Shown here: piece by piece, positions 36,304 through 45,457 of the stretch
Numbering within the stretch: position 1 is the stretch's first letter
How the letters are laid out: each line of letters opens with the position of its first letter
DNA from: Trabulsiella odontotermitis
GTDB taxonomy: Bacteria > Pseudomonadota > Gammaproteobacteria > Enterobacterales > Enterobacteriaceae
NCBI RefSeq assembly: GCF_001297775.1
Contig: NZ_LIFX01000011.1
Location: 144,652 to 208,651, forward strand
DNA length: 64,000 bases
Direction: 5' to 3'
Notes under the pieces: generated by a model
What the model was told of the DNA's origin: nothing
The model's input: the letters and a program-made list of their open reading frames with translations, nothing else
The model's database searches: none
Program-made: the position numbers and the translations under genes

Positions 36304-36726
36304 TTACGATTGCCAGTCGTCCGGGATCACAGCGATAACATCAATTTCCATCAGCCATTCCGGCTGACCAAGCCCGGAAATCACCAGCCCGGTCGAGATC
36401 GGATACACGCCTTTCAGCCATTTGCCAACGACCTGATAAACCGGCTCACGATAGCGGGGGTCAATGATATAGGTGGTCGTTTTAACGATGTGTGACAGAT
36501 CGCTGCCTGCCTCTTCGAGCAGTTGCTTAACGTTCTTCATCGCCTGTTCTGCCTGTGCCGCCGGATCGCCCAGCCCTATCAGATTGCCGTCGAAGTCAGT
36601 CCCTATCTGACCGCGAACGTAAACGGTGTTACCTGCACGAACGGCCTGGCAAAGATCGTTGTCCAGCGACTGATTCGGGTAGGTGTCTTTCGTATTGAAT
36701 TTGCGAATGCGGGTATGTGTGCTCAT
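36304..36726 (-). CDS. Rid family protein lacking the catalytic arginine
   Basis: A 140-residue YjgF/YER057c/UK114 (Rid) family member. The C-terminal block reads PISTGLVISGLGQPEWLMEIDVIAV, where RidA has PARS..EVARLP..V.IEIEAIA. The Arg that makes RidA an enamine/imine deaminase is replaced by Ser, as in Rid subfamilies other than RidA. It is the first gene of the Rid-DUF1028-M20 operon and divergent from the PTS operon. The role is unknown; it may be an intermediate-binding hydrolase in the same pathway. Confidence 0.88.
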   Translation of the reverse strand: MSTHTRIRKFNTKDTYPNQSLDNDLCQAVRAGNTVYVRGQIGTDFDGNLIGLGDPAAQAEQAMKNVKQLLEEAGSDLSHIVKTTTYIIDPRYREPVYQVVGKWLKGVYPISTGLVISGLGQPEWLMEIDVIAVIPDDWQS

Positions 36727-36994
36727 GTTTGCCTGCCTGTTAAAGGAACTTCCTGTAGGTATACCTTTTCCATGAATAGCACGTAAAACAACATAATCCG
36801 AGGCTTTAGTTTAGAAAAAGCGAACCCCCCGGCATAACGCTGACGGTTTCCCCCCGGGGGGGAAATTATTTATTTGTTCCGATCTCTCCCCTGTGCTCAA
36901 GTATATATATGACAGAAACAGACTCTTTTTCTCCGTCGACAGTAAAAACCGTGCCGGACGGAATGGAAAAATTAACTGCATAGCGAGATACCCA
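36727..36994. promoter_or_regulatory. Divergent region between the Rid operon and the PTS operon
   Basis: These 268 bp separate the catabolic cluster from the PTS operon. They contain a GC palindrome at 36847-36865 and, nearer the PTS genes, AT-rich TATATATA promoter-like sequence around 36903. I recognise no gene. Confidence 0.4.
36847..36865. repeat. Loopless GC palindrome
   Basis: TTTCCCCCC directly followed by GGGGGGGAAA: six C then seven G with matching A/T flanks, 19 bases. It would extrude a very stable stem or impede polymerases; the role is unknown. Confidence 0.6.
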
Positions 36995-37342
36995 ATGGAT
37001 AAAAGTGAACAGATTAATAGCGTGGCAATGAATATTATTATGGAAGCCGGGGATGCCCGGGCATTAATCACGGATGCGTTATTAGCCATAGAACAAAACC
37101 ATTTCACCGAAGCAGACGAGAAGATTAGTCAGGCACAGAAGAAAATCACCATTGCCCACAGTAATCAGACGGATATTGTCCAGAGCGAGATCCACGGTGA
37201 TGTTTTTCCTCCCTCATTATTATTTAACCATGCGCAGGATACGTTAATGACGATTAACAGCGAGCTGCTTATGAGCCGCCATCTGTTAAAAATCTTCCAT
37301 ATGCTGGATAAGCGTTTAAGTCATCTCGAACAGCAAAATTGA
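36995..37342 (+). CDS. PTS lactose/cellobiose-family EIIA
   Basis: A 115-residue all-helical EIIA of the Lac family. The phosphorylated His is in LFNHAQDTLMT (His79), with the metal-binding Asp82 that joins the trimer in this family. N-terminal NIIMEAGDARALITDALLAIEQ is typical. The ATG chosen gives the family-length protein; its ribosome site is weak and an upstream GTG (36893) lacks one. It is the first gene of a PTS operon and donates phosphate to the EIIB at 38600. Confidence 0.9.
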   Translation: MDKSEQINSVAMNIIMEAGDARALITDALLAIEQNHFTEADEKISQAQKKITIAHSNQTDIVQSEIHGDVFPPSLLFNHAQDTLMTINSELLMSRHLLKIFHMLDKRLSHLEQQN

Positions 37343-37404
37343 CAGTGGTACGGCGCTAAAAATCCTTATCAATAAAATGTGTAATTCAGCGACAGGATCT
37401 TTCA

Positions 37405-37662
37405 ATGGAACAATTTCAATACACTATCGGTGACGCCCTCGGTATTCACGCCCGCCCGGCAGGGTTGCTGGTTCGTTTAGCCATGAACTATCACTCTGAG
37501 CTGCAAATTGCCCGCAACGATAAGCAGGCCAGCCTGAAAAAGATCTTCACCGTCATGGGGCTGAACGTGAAATGTGGCGATACGGTGACCATTTGCGCCA
37601 GCGGGGATGATGAGCAACAGGCCATCGCTGCGCTGCACGACTTTTTCTGCCAGCACCTCTGA
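37405..37662 (+). CDS. HPr-like phosphocarrier protein
   Basis: An 85-residue HPr-family protein. The phosphorylated His15 is in GIHARPAG, and the region equivalent to Ser46 reads ASLKKIFTVMGLNVKCGDTV. It is a second HPr besides the general PtsH expected elsewhere, and lies between EIIA and the Enzyme I N-domain genes. AGGA precedes the ATG. It may be a dedicated relay for this operon, comparable with the HPr domain inside DhaM. Confidence 0.9.
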   Translation: MEQFQYTIGDALGIHARPAGLLVRLAMNYHSELQIARNDKQASLKKIFTVMGLNVKCGDTVTICASGDDEQQAIAALHDFFCQHL

Positions 37663-37680
37663 CATTCGCGAGGAAAAATC

Positions 37681-38436
37681 ATGCAGATAGTCGCAGGCAA
37701 TAGTGTCTCCCCGGGTATCGCCCTCGGGCATATCGGGATCTGGCATCCGGCCATACGGAATATTAACCCGCAACGTACCGTTGATTCCGCACAGGCGTTG
37801 CAACAGTTTGAACTGGCGTGTGACACCGCGTTATCGCAGTTACAGGCACTGGAAGATAAAGTGCGTGCAGAGACGGGAGAAGAAACTGCCCAACTGTTCT
37901 CAGCCCACCAGTTAATGTTGCAGGATGATGATTTTCAACAGGAAATTCGTGATGTCATCATCCACGAGAACGCCAGTGCGGCCTGGGCCGTCGAGCAGGT
38001 TGGTGAACTGTTTGCCGCGCAGATGGCGGCGATGGAAGATACCTATTTCCAGGCCCGGGCAGTAGATATTCGCGATGTGGCCGGAAGGCTCATCACGCTT
38101 CTCTGCGGGCCTCAACGTGCGGCGCAACCGTTATACGGGCGCAATACCATTCTGTTGGCCGAAGAGATAACACCCAGCGAAACGGTGCAACTCGACAGGC
38201 AGCACATCGTCGCTATCGTGACCCGACAGGGCTCTGACATATCCCATAGTGCGATTCTGGCGAGGGCGATGGGGATCCCGGCGATTATGGGTCTGAATGC
38301 CCCCGGCTTGCCCGACGAATGGGAAGGTCTGGAAGCGCTGGTTGATGGCACAACCGGGTATCTTTATCTGACGCCTGATAGCGAAACGCGCCAGCGTTAT
38401 CACGCTAAGTCATTTCAGCAATGCCAGGAAAAATAA
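37681..38436 (+). CDS. Stand-alone Enzyme I N-terminal domain
   Basis: A 251-residue protein covering only the N-terminal half of PTS Enzyme I: start MQIVAGNSVSPGIALG, the helical HPr-binding subdomain (AQLFSAHQLMLQDDDFQQEI), and the phospho-histidine region GSDISHSAILARAMGIPAI with His189 at the same number as in E. coli Enzyme I. The PEP-binding, dimerising C-terminal barrel (about 300 residues) is absent, and the sequence after the stop is non-coding. The same truncated domain ends DhaM. It cannot use PEP itself but could pass phosphate between HPr proteins or act as a regulator. Confidence 0.88.
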   Translation: MQIVAGNSVSPGIALGHIGIWHPAIRNINPQRTVDSAQALQQFELACDTALSQLQALEDKVRAETGEETAQLFSAHQLMLQDDDFQQEIRDVIIHENASAAWAVEQVGELFAAQMAAMEDTYFQARAVDIRDVAGRLITLLCGPQRAAQPLYGRNTILLAEEITPSETVQLDRQHIVAIVTRQGSDISHSAILARAMGIPAIMGLNAPGLPDEWEGLEALVDGTTGYLYLTPDSETRQRYHAKSFQQCQEK

Positions 38437-38450
38437 ATCGTTATTTTTGC

Positions 38451-38466
38451 TGTGATGAAGATCACT
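38451..38466 (+). promoter_or_regulatory. CRP-binding site inside the PTS operon
   Basis: TGTGATGAAGATCACT matches the CRP core TGTGA-N6-TCACA with one mismatch. It lies 15 bp after the Enzyme I domain stop and 134 bp before the EIIB ATG, so a separate cAMP-CRP-dependent promoter probably serves EIIB-EIIC-glycosidase. A small hairpin TTTCAC / GTGAAA follows near 38500-38518. Confidence 0.75.
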
Positions 38467-38599
38467 TATTTTTTTCGATTCATCTTATCAGTAAAGATTT
38501 TCACTTCGGTGGTGAAACGGTGTATTTGCGATTCAATGCCAGGGACAGCAATATTAAATCACTCTACAACCATACATTAATATAAAGGTCCACATGTAA

Positions 38600-38917
38600 A
38601 TGAAAAAGCTAAATATCTTGTTGATCTGCGGTTCCGGGGCATCCAGTGGATTTCTTGCGGCCAACATACGTAAAGAAGCGGCGCAACGTGGGCTGGATTG
38701 TAACATCGTCGCCCGCAGCGAGGCCGAAGTTGAGAGCTACCTCCAGGAAATAGATTGTCTGATGGTCGGGCCCCACCTGAAATATTTGATTCCGGAACTG
38801 GAAGAAAAAGTGGAGGCGATGAACATCAAAGTTATCCTGATGGAAAAATCCTACTACTCGCTCCTCGATGGAGCCCAGGCGCTGGATCATCTTCTGGCCG
38901 AATTAAATAAGAATTAA
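38600..38917 (+). CDS. PTS lactose/cellobiose-family EIIB
   Basis: A 105-residue EIIB with the phosphorylated Cys10 in LLICGSGASSGFLA, the P-loop-like signature of the Lac/Cel family. It takes phosphate from EIIA-His79 and passes it to the sugar bound by EIIC. It follows a CRP-site-containing gap and precedes EIIC by 15 bp. Confidence 0.92.
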   Translation: MKKLNILLICGSGASSGFLAANIRKEAAQRGLDCNIVARSEAEVESYLQEIDCLMVGPHLKYLIPELEEKVEAMNIKVILMEKSYYSLLDGAQALDHLLAELNKN

Positions 38918-38932
38918 GCGGAGCTGGCCATC

Positions 38933-40153
38933 ATGCAGAAATTTATTGACTGGATGGAGGTGCATTTCGCACCGCCAATGAACAGAATCAACCGCAACGT
39001 CTGGGTACTGACGCTGAAAGATTCGATTATGCAGGTGCTGCCGATGATCCTGGTGGGTTCACTGGTCACCGTATTATCGATCCTGAAAAACTTCCTTCCC
39101 TGGTTTCCTAATCTGTCGACACTCTCCAGCTATACCATGGGGCTGATTTCGATATTTATCGCTTTTTTGATTCCATTTAATTATATGGAAAAAAAGAAAA
39201 TCAATAAAATGCGTCTGATTGCAGGGATGTCTGGCATCGCTTTATTCATGATTATCGTGAAATTACAGGAAGTGCCGGTTCTGCAATTTAAGTATTTTGG
39301 CGCGGGCGGGATGTTTGTCGCCATTATCGCCGGGATCTATGTTGCTTTTATTATGGGTATCGCCGGTAAATATTCCTTTTTTAAACAGGACAGTGCTATT
39401 CCGGATTTTGTCCGGGTCTGGTTTGACGCCATCATCCCTATCCTGGTGGTGACCGCTACCGGCTGGCTTGCCGTATATATCTTCAGGCTGGATCTCTACC
39501 AGATCCTGATTAACATTTTCATGCCGATCACCAGTTTCGCCCAGACGTTACCCGGCTTCCTGCTCATCACCTTCCTTGGTGTATTTCTCTACTCAATGGG
39601 GATCAGCGGATGGGTCCTTTTCCCTATCACCAAGCCGATTTTCCTCGCGGGTATTACGGCTAATATGGCGGCCGTTGCTGCGGGTGGCGTGGCAAAAAAT
39701 ATCGTCACCGCAGAAGTGCTTTATTCCGGGTGGGTGGCGATTGGCGGTATTGGCGCAACGCTGCCGCTGGTCATTATGCTGGTGAGATCTAAATCCCGCA
39801 GACTGAAAGCCCTGGGATCGGCATCGCTGGTACCCGGCATTTTTAATATTAATGAGCCGGTTATTTTTGGCGCAGTAGCCTGGAACCCCATCTTAATGGT
39901 ACCGCTGTGGTTGCAGGGCATTATTTTGCCGCTAATCACCTATGTGGTGTTGAGTATGGGCGTGGTCAATATTCCTGCCGCCGTATTCGACATGTGGTAT
40001 TGCCCGTTCCCGATTTCGACCTGGATTGTATCGCAGGATCTGAATGGCCTGATTCTGCTGGCTGTCGTCGCCACCGTGAGCACGCTCATCTGGTATCCAT
40101 TTTTCAAAATGTATGAAAGGCAGCAGGTTGCTGCAGAATCCGCCGCTGCCTGA
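38933..40153 (+). CDS. PTS lactose/cellobiose-family EIIC permease
   Basis: A 406-residue membrane permease with about ten hydrophobic segments and the family features FIDWMEVHFAPPMNRINRN at the N-terminus and PGIFNINEPVIFGAVAWNPILMVPLWLQG near the sugar site. It imports and phosphorylates a beta-glucoside-type disaccharide or glycoside at C6. It is slightly shorter than the usual 430 or so residues. The downstream gene encodes a 6-phospho-glycosidase. Confidence 0.92.
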   Translation: MQKFIDWMEVHFAPPMNRINRNVWVLTLKDSIMQVLPMILVGSLVTVLSILKNFLPWFPNLSTLSSYTMGLISIFIAFLIPFNYMEKKKINKMRLIAGMSGIALFMIIVKLQEVPVLQFKYFGAGGMFVAIIAGIYVAFIMGIAGKYSFFKQDSAIPDFVRVWFDAIIPILVVTATGWLAVYIFRLDLYQILINIFMPITSFAQTLPGFLLITFLGVFLYSMGISGWVLFPITKPIFLAGITANMAAVAAGGVAKNIVTAEVLYSGWVAIGGIGATLPLVIMLVRSKSRRLKALGSASLVPGIFNINEPVIFGAVAWNPILMVPLWLQGIILPLITYVVLSMGVVNIPAAVFDMWYCPFPISTWIVSQDLNGLILLAVVATVSTLIWYPFFKMYERQQVAAESAAA

Positions 40154-40201
40154 GTTTTATCCCCTACACGTGGCCTGCGGGCCACGACATTAAAGGAGTA
40201 A

Positions 40202-41650
<1,449 letters not shown>

Positions 41651-41652
41651 TC

Positions 41653-42579
41653 GTGGCTGACAAATCTGCCCTGCTGGCGATGGCCAGCGGGATTTGCTGG
41701 GGGACGTCAGGGCTGGTGATGCGCTATCTCAGCGCATACGGCTTCGATGCCGTTGAGATCGGCGCTTTACGCCTGCTGGTTGCGGCAGGCGTAATGAGCG
41801 CGATCGCGCTGCGTCGCCCGGCGGGTATGCGCATCAGCCTGCGGCAGTTACCCTGGCTGGCGGCGATGGGGGCAGGTTGTCTGTTCCTTTTCTCGCTGTG
41901 CTACGTGTTGTCAGTGCAGGAGGTCTCCCTGTCGCTGACCGCCGTGCTTATTTATACCTCTCCGGCGATCGTCATGTTGCTGTCGGTGGTGATCTTCAAT
42001 GAACCGCTAACGCGACATAAGCTCCTCGCGCTGGCACTGACGTTTTGCGGCTGCAGTCTGGCCGCGGGATTGTTTCCCGCCACGCTGCACTACTCCTGGC
42101 GAGGGATTGGTTTTGCCCTGCTTGCCGCATTACTGTATGCGTTGTATGCCGTACTGGCAAAAATACAGACGCAACGCGGCGATGCCTTAACGGTCACCGC
42201 CTGGAGTCTGGTGTTTGGCGCCGCCGCCGCGGTTATGGCGGTGAATATTCCTCATGGCCTGGGCATATTACGTGCCGGGCCCGGCGCGCTGTTGTGGGTG
42301 GCGGTGATAGGTATCCTGAATACGGCTGTGCCTTATCTGCTGTATACGCGGGCGGTCAGCCTGGGTGAGGCAAGCAAAGCGGCAATGATGGCCTCTGTCG
42401 AGCCGGTAGTGGCGACGCTGCTGGGAATGGCTGTTTTTCATGAGACACCAGGAGTGTGGGCCTGTCTGGGTATCCTGCTGGTTATCAGTGGGTTACTGGT
42501 GATGAACCGCCCGGGCGTGGGGCAAAAACGCGTATCGTCGGTGGCGGGTTGCATCAGGGCAGACCAGAGGAAGGAGTAA
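41653..42579 (+). CDS. EamA/DMT-family transporter
   Basis: A 308-residue drug/metabolite transporter with ten hydrophobic segments and two EamA repeats (first from about residue 10, second from about 150, with GEASKAAMMASVEPVVATLLG). It begins at GTG two bases after the glycosidase stop and ends two bases before the regulator start, so it is an operon member. In a glycoside operon it might export an aglycone or by-product; the substrate is not predictable. Confidence 0.88.
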   Translation: MADKSALLAMASGICWGTSGLVMRYLSAYGFDAVEIGALRLLVAAGVMSAIALRRPAGMRISLRQLPWLAAMGAGCLFLFSLCYVLSVQEVSLSLTAVLIYTSPAIVMLLSVVIFNEPLTRHKLLALALTFCGCSLAAGLFPATLHYSWRGIGFALLAALLYALYAVLAKIQTQRGDALTVTAWSLVFGAAAAVMAVNIPHGLGILRAGPGALLWVAVIGILNTAVPYLLYTRAVSLGEASKAAMMASVEPVVATLLGMAVFHETPGVWACLGILLVISGLLVMNRPGVGQKRVSSVAGCIRADQRKE

Positions 42580-42581
42580 TA

Positions 42582-44513
42582 ATGCAAAGCAAGCATATGA
42601 AACTGTTGCGACTGTTTCTCGACAGCACCGAGGCATTGACTGCTCAGGTGCTGGCGATGAATATGGCCGTCAGCGATCGCAGCGTGAAAAACTACATTGC
42701 CGAGATCAACGTCAGCGAGCCAGGGCTTATTCAGTCTTCGCATCGTGGTTACGTGGTGGACAAAGCGCGCGCCATGTCAGTGCTCTCCAGCCAGGTTCAT
42801 AAAATGCCGCAGACGCCGGAAGAGCGGGTCAATTACCTGTTAACTCAGTTACTCAATAGTCGCCAGCCAGCGAGCCAGCTTCCCGACCTGTATGGTCTCA
42901 GTGATATTCTGTGCGTCAGCTATGAAACCGTTAAGAAAGATTTATTGCTGGTGCGGAAAAAACTAAAGGATTTTAATCTTTACCTCACTGTCACGAACGA
43001 TTGTCTGGATATCGAAGGGCTGGAACGCGATAAACGCCGCATGTTTTCCAGCCTGCTGTACGCGGAGTTTAGTGCGAATATACTCAGCCTCGCGGAAATA
43101 GGGCGGATCTTTCCGCAGTATGATATCGACCACCTTGTTTCCATTCTGGTGGAGTCCTGCAAAGCCTGGCACTATTTTATTAACGAATATGCGTTGTTGA
43201 GCCTGGTGCTGGATGTGGTTATCAGTATCGACAGGATCCGCAACGATCATACTTACCATAAAAATGGCGCTGCCCACGACGCTTCCGACGTTCGAAAATA
43301 TGACGAACATGAAACGACGCTCGCCCGTAAAGTCATTCATGATATTGAGCGACATTTCGATGTGGTCTATAACGAGCTGGAAGCCGAAGCGTTAACCGTG
43401 GTGCTTCTGAGCAGCCTGATCCGGGTTGATATGGATGAAATCCATGCCGGTAATATTGAGGAACTGGCCGGTAAAAAATGCATGGAACTGGTCGGGATTT
43501 TGCGCAAAGAAATGCAGCGTTATGATTTTATCGATGGCGACAGCAAACAGTTCCTGATTCGCTTTACTATCCATATTAAGAACCTGTTGGTGCGTTTGCA
43601 GCACGGGCACGTTACCCGTAATCCGCTGACTGAACATATTAAAACGTCCTGCCCGCTGATTTTTGAATGTGCGGTGGCGATTTCCGAAAAAATTCGCCAG
43701 TCCACTGGCTTTACGGTGGATGAACATGAAATCGCCTATATCGCCCTGCATATCGGCAGCATTCTGGGTAACCAGATCGCCGAGCAGAATAAAGTGAGTT
43801 GTGTGCTTCTGGTGCCGCACTACCATAACCATACCAACCGGCTGATTTCGCAAATCGACAGCCTGTTTGGTCAGCAACTTATCATCAGGGCCATTGTTAC
43901 CTCGTACGAGGAATTTACAAACCTGCCGACCCCGGATTTCCTTATTTCCACATTACGGATCCCACAAACCATGATGGAGTGGGTTTATATCAATCCGTTC
44001 CTGACCGATCGGGATATCTCTGCATTGCAATATAAAATGGAGCGGGTAAGGCAGAAAAAGAAACGCGCCAGGTTGCTGGAAAACCTGCAGTTGATCTCCA
44101 ATGAAGATTTGTTCTTCTTTAATCCGCAACTGGCGGATGAAAACGAAGCCATCCCTTTTATGGCGGAAGCATTGCACCGTCACGGCTATGTGGACGCGGC
44201 TTTTGTCGGGGATGTTTTCGAGCGTGAACGCAGTTATTCCACCACTTTTGGCAATATCGCTGTCCCGCACTCGATGAAAATGAATGCGAAGAAAACCGGG
44301 TTGTGCGTGGTCATCAGTGAAAAAACATTCCCGTGGGGGAATAATATGGTCAATGTGGTGCTGCTGTTTTCCATTAATCAGGCCGAGCGGGCACTGTTTT
44401 ACGATATTTTCGATAATCTGATCGTCTTATTGCTGGAGCCGCCCAACCTAAAAAAAGCCAGCGAATGCCGTACCTGGCAGGATTTTGTCTCTACCATTAT
44501 CGAATGCTTTTAG
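42582..44513 (+). CDS. PRD-containing transcriptional regulator (LicR/MtlR type)
   Basis: A 643-residue regulator. Two N-terminal helix-turn-helix segments (EALTAQVLAMNMAVSDRSVKNYI and LSDILCVSYETVKKDL), two PRD domains with conserved His in about residues 190-420 (for example VDEHEIAYIALHIGSIL), an EIIB-like domain without the active Cys (VLLVPHYHNHTNR), and a C-terminal EIIA-Fru/Mtl-like domain with His in IAVPHSM. PTS phosphorylation of the PRD and EIIA modules should tune activation of this operon. The ATG follows AAGGAG; the frame is open further upstream but inside the EamA gene. Confidence 0.9.
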   Translation: MQSKHMKLLRLFLDSTEALTAQVLAMNMAVSDRSVKNYIAEINVSEPGLIQSSHRGYVVDKARAMSVLSSQVHKMPQTPEERVNYLLTQLLNSRQPASQLPDLYGLSDILCVSYETVKKDLLLVRKKLKDFNLYLTVTNDCLDIEGLERDKRRMFSSLLYAEFSANILSLAEIGRIFPQYDIDHLVSILVESCKAWHYFINEYALLSLVLDVVISIDRIRNDHTYHKNGAAHDASDVRKYDEHETTLARKVIHDIERHFDVVYNELEAEALTVVLLSSLIRVDMDEIHAGNIEELAGKKCMELVGILRKEMQRYDFIDGDSKQFLIRFTIHIKNLLVRLQHGHVTRNPLTEHIKTSCPLIFECAVAISEKIRQSTGFTVDEHEIAYIALHIGSILGNQIAEQNKVSCVLLVPHYHNHTNRLISQIDSLFGQQLIIRAIVTSYEEFTNLPTPDFLISTLRIPQTMMEWVYINPFLTDRDISALQYKMERVRQKKKRARLLENLQLISNEDLFFFNPQLADENEAIPFMAEALHRHGYVDAAFVGDVFERERSYSTTFGNIAVPHSMKMNAKKTGLCVVISEKTFPWGNNMVNVVLLFSINQAERALFYDIFDNLIVLLLEPPNLKKASECRTWQDFVSTIIECF

Positions 44514-44546
44514 ATCTTCGGCGATCATTTAATGGGGGAAGGCACA

Positions 44547-45440
44547 TCAACCCGGCCCCTCACTTCCCGCCGCCAGCAGCGGCACCACGACGTCGCTGAT
44601 GGGCGTTGGAATCTGATGTAAGCGACCATAACGCTGTATTACGCCGTTGCGGATGTCCCACTCCATCGGACGGTTGGCCTGGCGGTCGCCGAGAATGGAC
44701 GTGCTTAAATCCGCAGGGGCACGATGAAAACCGTCGATGATCTCCTGCAGAGTGTTATCGGGCAGCTCCGCGCCTTCCGCGCGTGCGACGGTCAGGCACT
44801 CACGCAGATAAGCCAGTGCCAGTTCAGTGATATCCTCGCGGGCAAACATCCCGGCACGGCGATTCGCCAGTACCATCAGACCGGCCACGGCGTTCTGCAG
44901 CAGTTTGCGCCAGGCGATGGAGATAAAATCGTCAGACAGTTCAACGGTGCAACGAGTGCCTGCGAGCGCATCAACGACCCGTTTTGCCTGCGGCACATTC
45001 GGCAGCGTCAGGCGTGGACTGGCGCGTAACCAGACCGAAGCATCCGGCTCGCGCTGCGCCGGGAACCACACCACTGAAGGCAGCACAGTTGCGCCATTGA
45101 CGAAGGGTTCCAGCTGCGTTGTCTGCTCGACGCCATTTTGCAGTGCGCACACGACGGTGTTTTCATCGCACAATGCCGCCAGCCACCCGGCGCTGTCAGC
45201 GACCTGGGTCGTTTTCAGCGCGACAAACACCAGATTGAACGGATGGCGGATGGTCGCCGGGTCGCTCAGTACCGGGCCAGGAACGACAATTTCACCTTCA
45301 TCATGACGCAAAATTAACTGCGAATGCGCGGTACGCCCGCAAAGGACGGGGGTGCGGTTAACTTCATGCAGTGCCGCGGCGATGGTCGTACCGATAGCCC
45401 CCGGACCAACAAGCGCTATCGTGGGATGGTCAGACATCAT
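44547..45440 (-). CDS. Ketopantoate reductase-family oxidoreductase (PanE-like)
   Basis: A 297-residue protein of the ApbA/PanE family. N-terminal NADP-binding GPGAIGTTIAAAL, conserved VALKTTQ and LQNGVEQ segments, the catalytic-Lys segment IAWRKLLQNAVAGLM, and a Glu/Asp-containing C-terminal domain. It is divergent in sequence from E. coli PanE, so it may reduce another 2-oxo acid. ATG with AGGAG five bases upstream. It is co-oriented with the EamA gene 17 bp upstream and convergent with the PRD regulator. Confidence 0.87.
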   Translation of the reverse strand: MMSDHPTIALVGPGAIGTTIAAALHEVNRTPVLCGRTAHSQLILRHDEGEIVVPGPVLSDPATIRHPFNLVFVALKTTQVADSAGWLAALCDENTVVCALQNGVEQTTQLEPFVNGATVLPSVVWFPAQREPDASVWLRASPRLTLPNVPQAKRVVDALAGTRCTVELSDDFISIAWRKLLQNAVAGLMVLANRRAGMFAREDITELALAYLRECLTVARAEGAELPDNTLQEIIDGFHRAPADLSTSILGDRQANRPMEWDIRNGVIQRYGRLHQIPTPISDVVVPLLAAGSEGPG

Positions 45441-45457
45441 TTATTCTCCTGATTTGG

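Noticed and set aside
37681..38436. Frameshift hiding the rest of Enzyme I
   Set aside because: Sequence after 38436 is AT-rich with a CRP site and then EIIB. I could not find PEP-binding-domain motifs in any frame there, so a stand-alone N-domain is the better reading.
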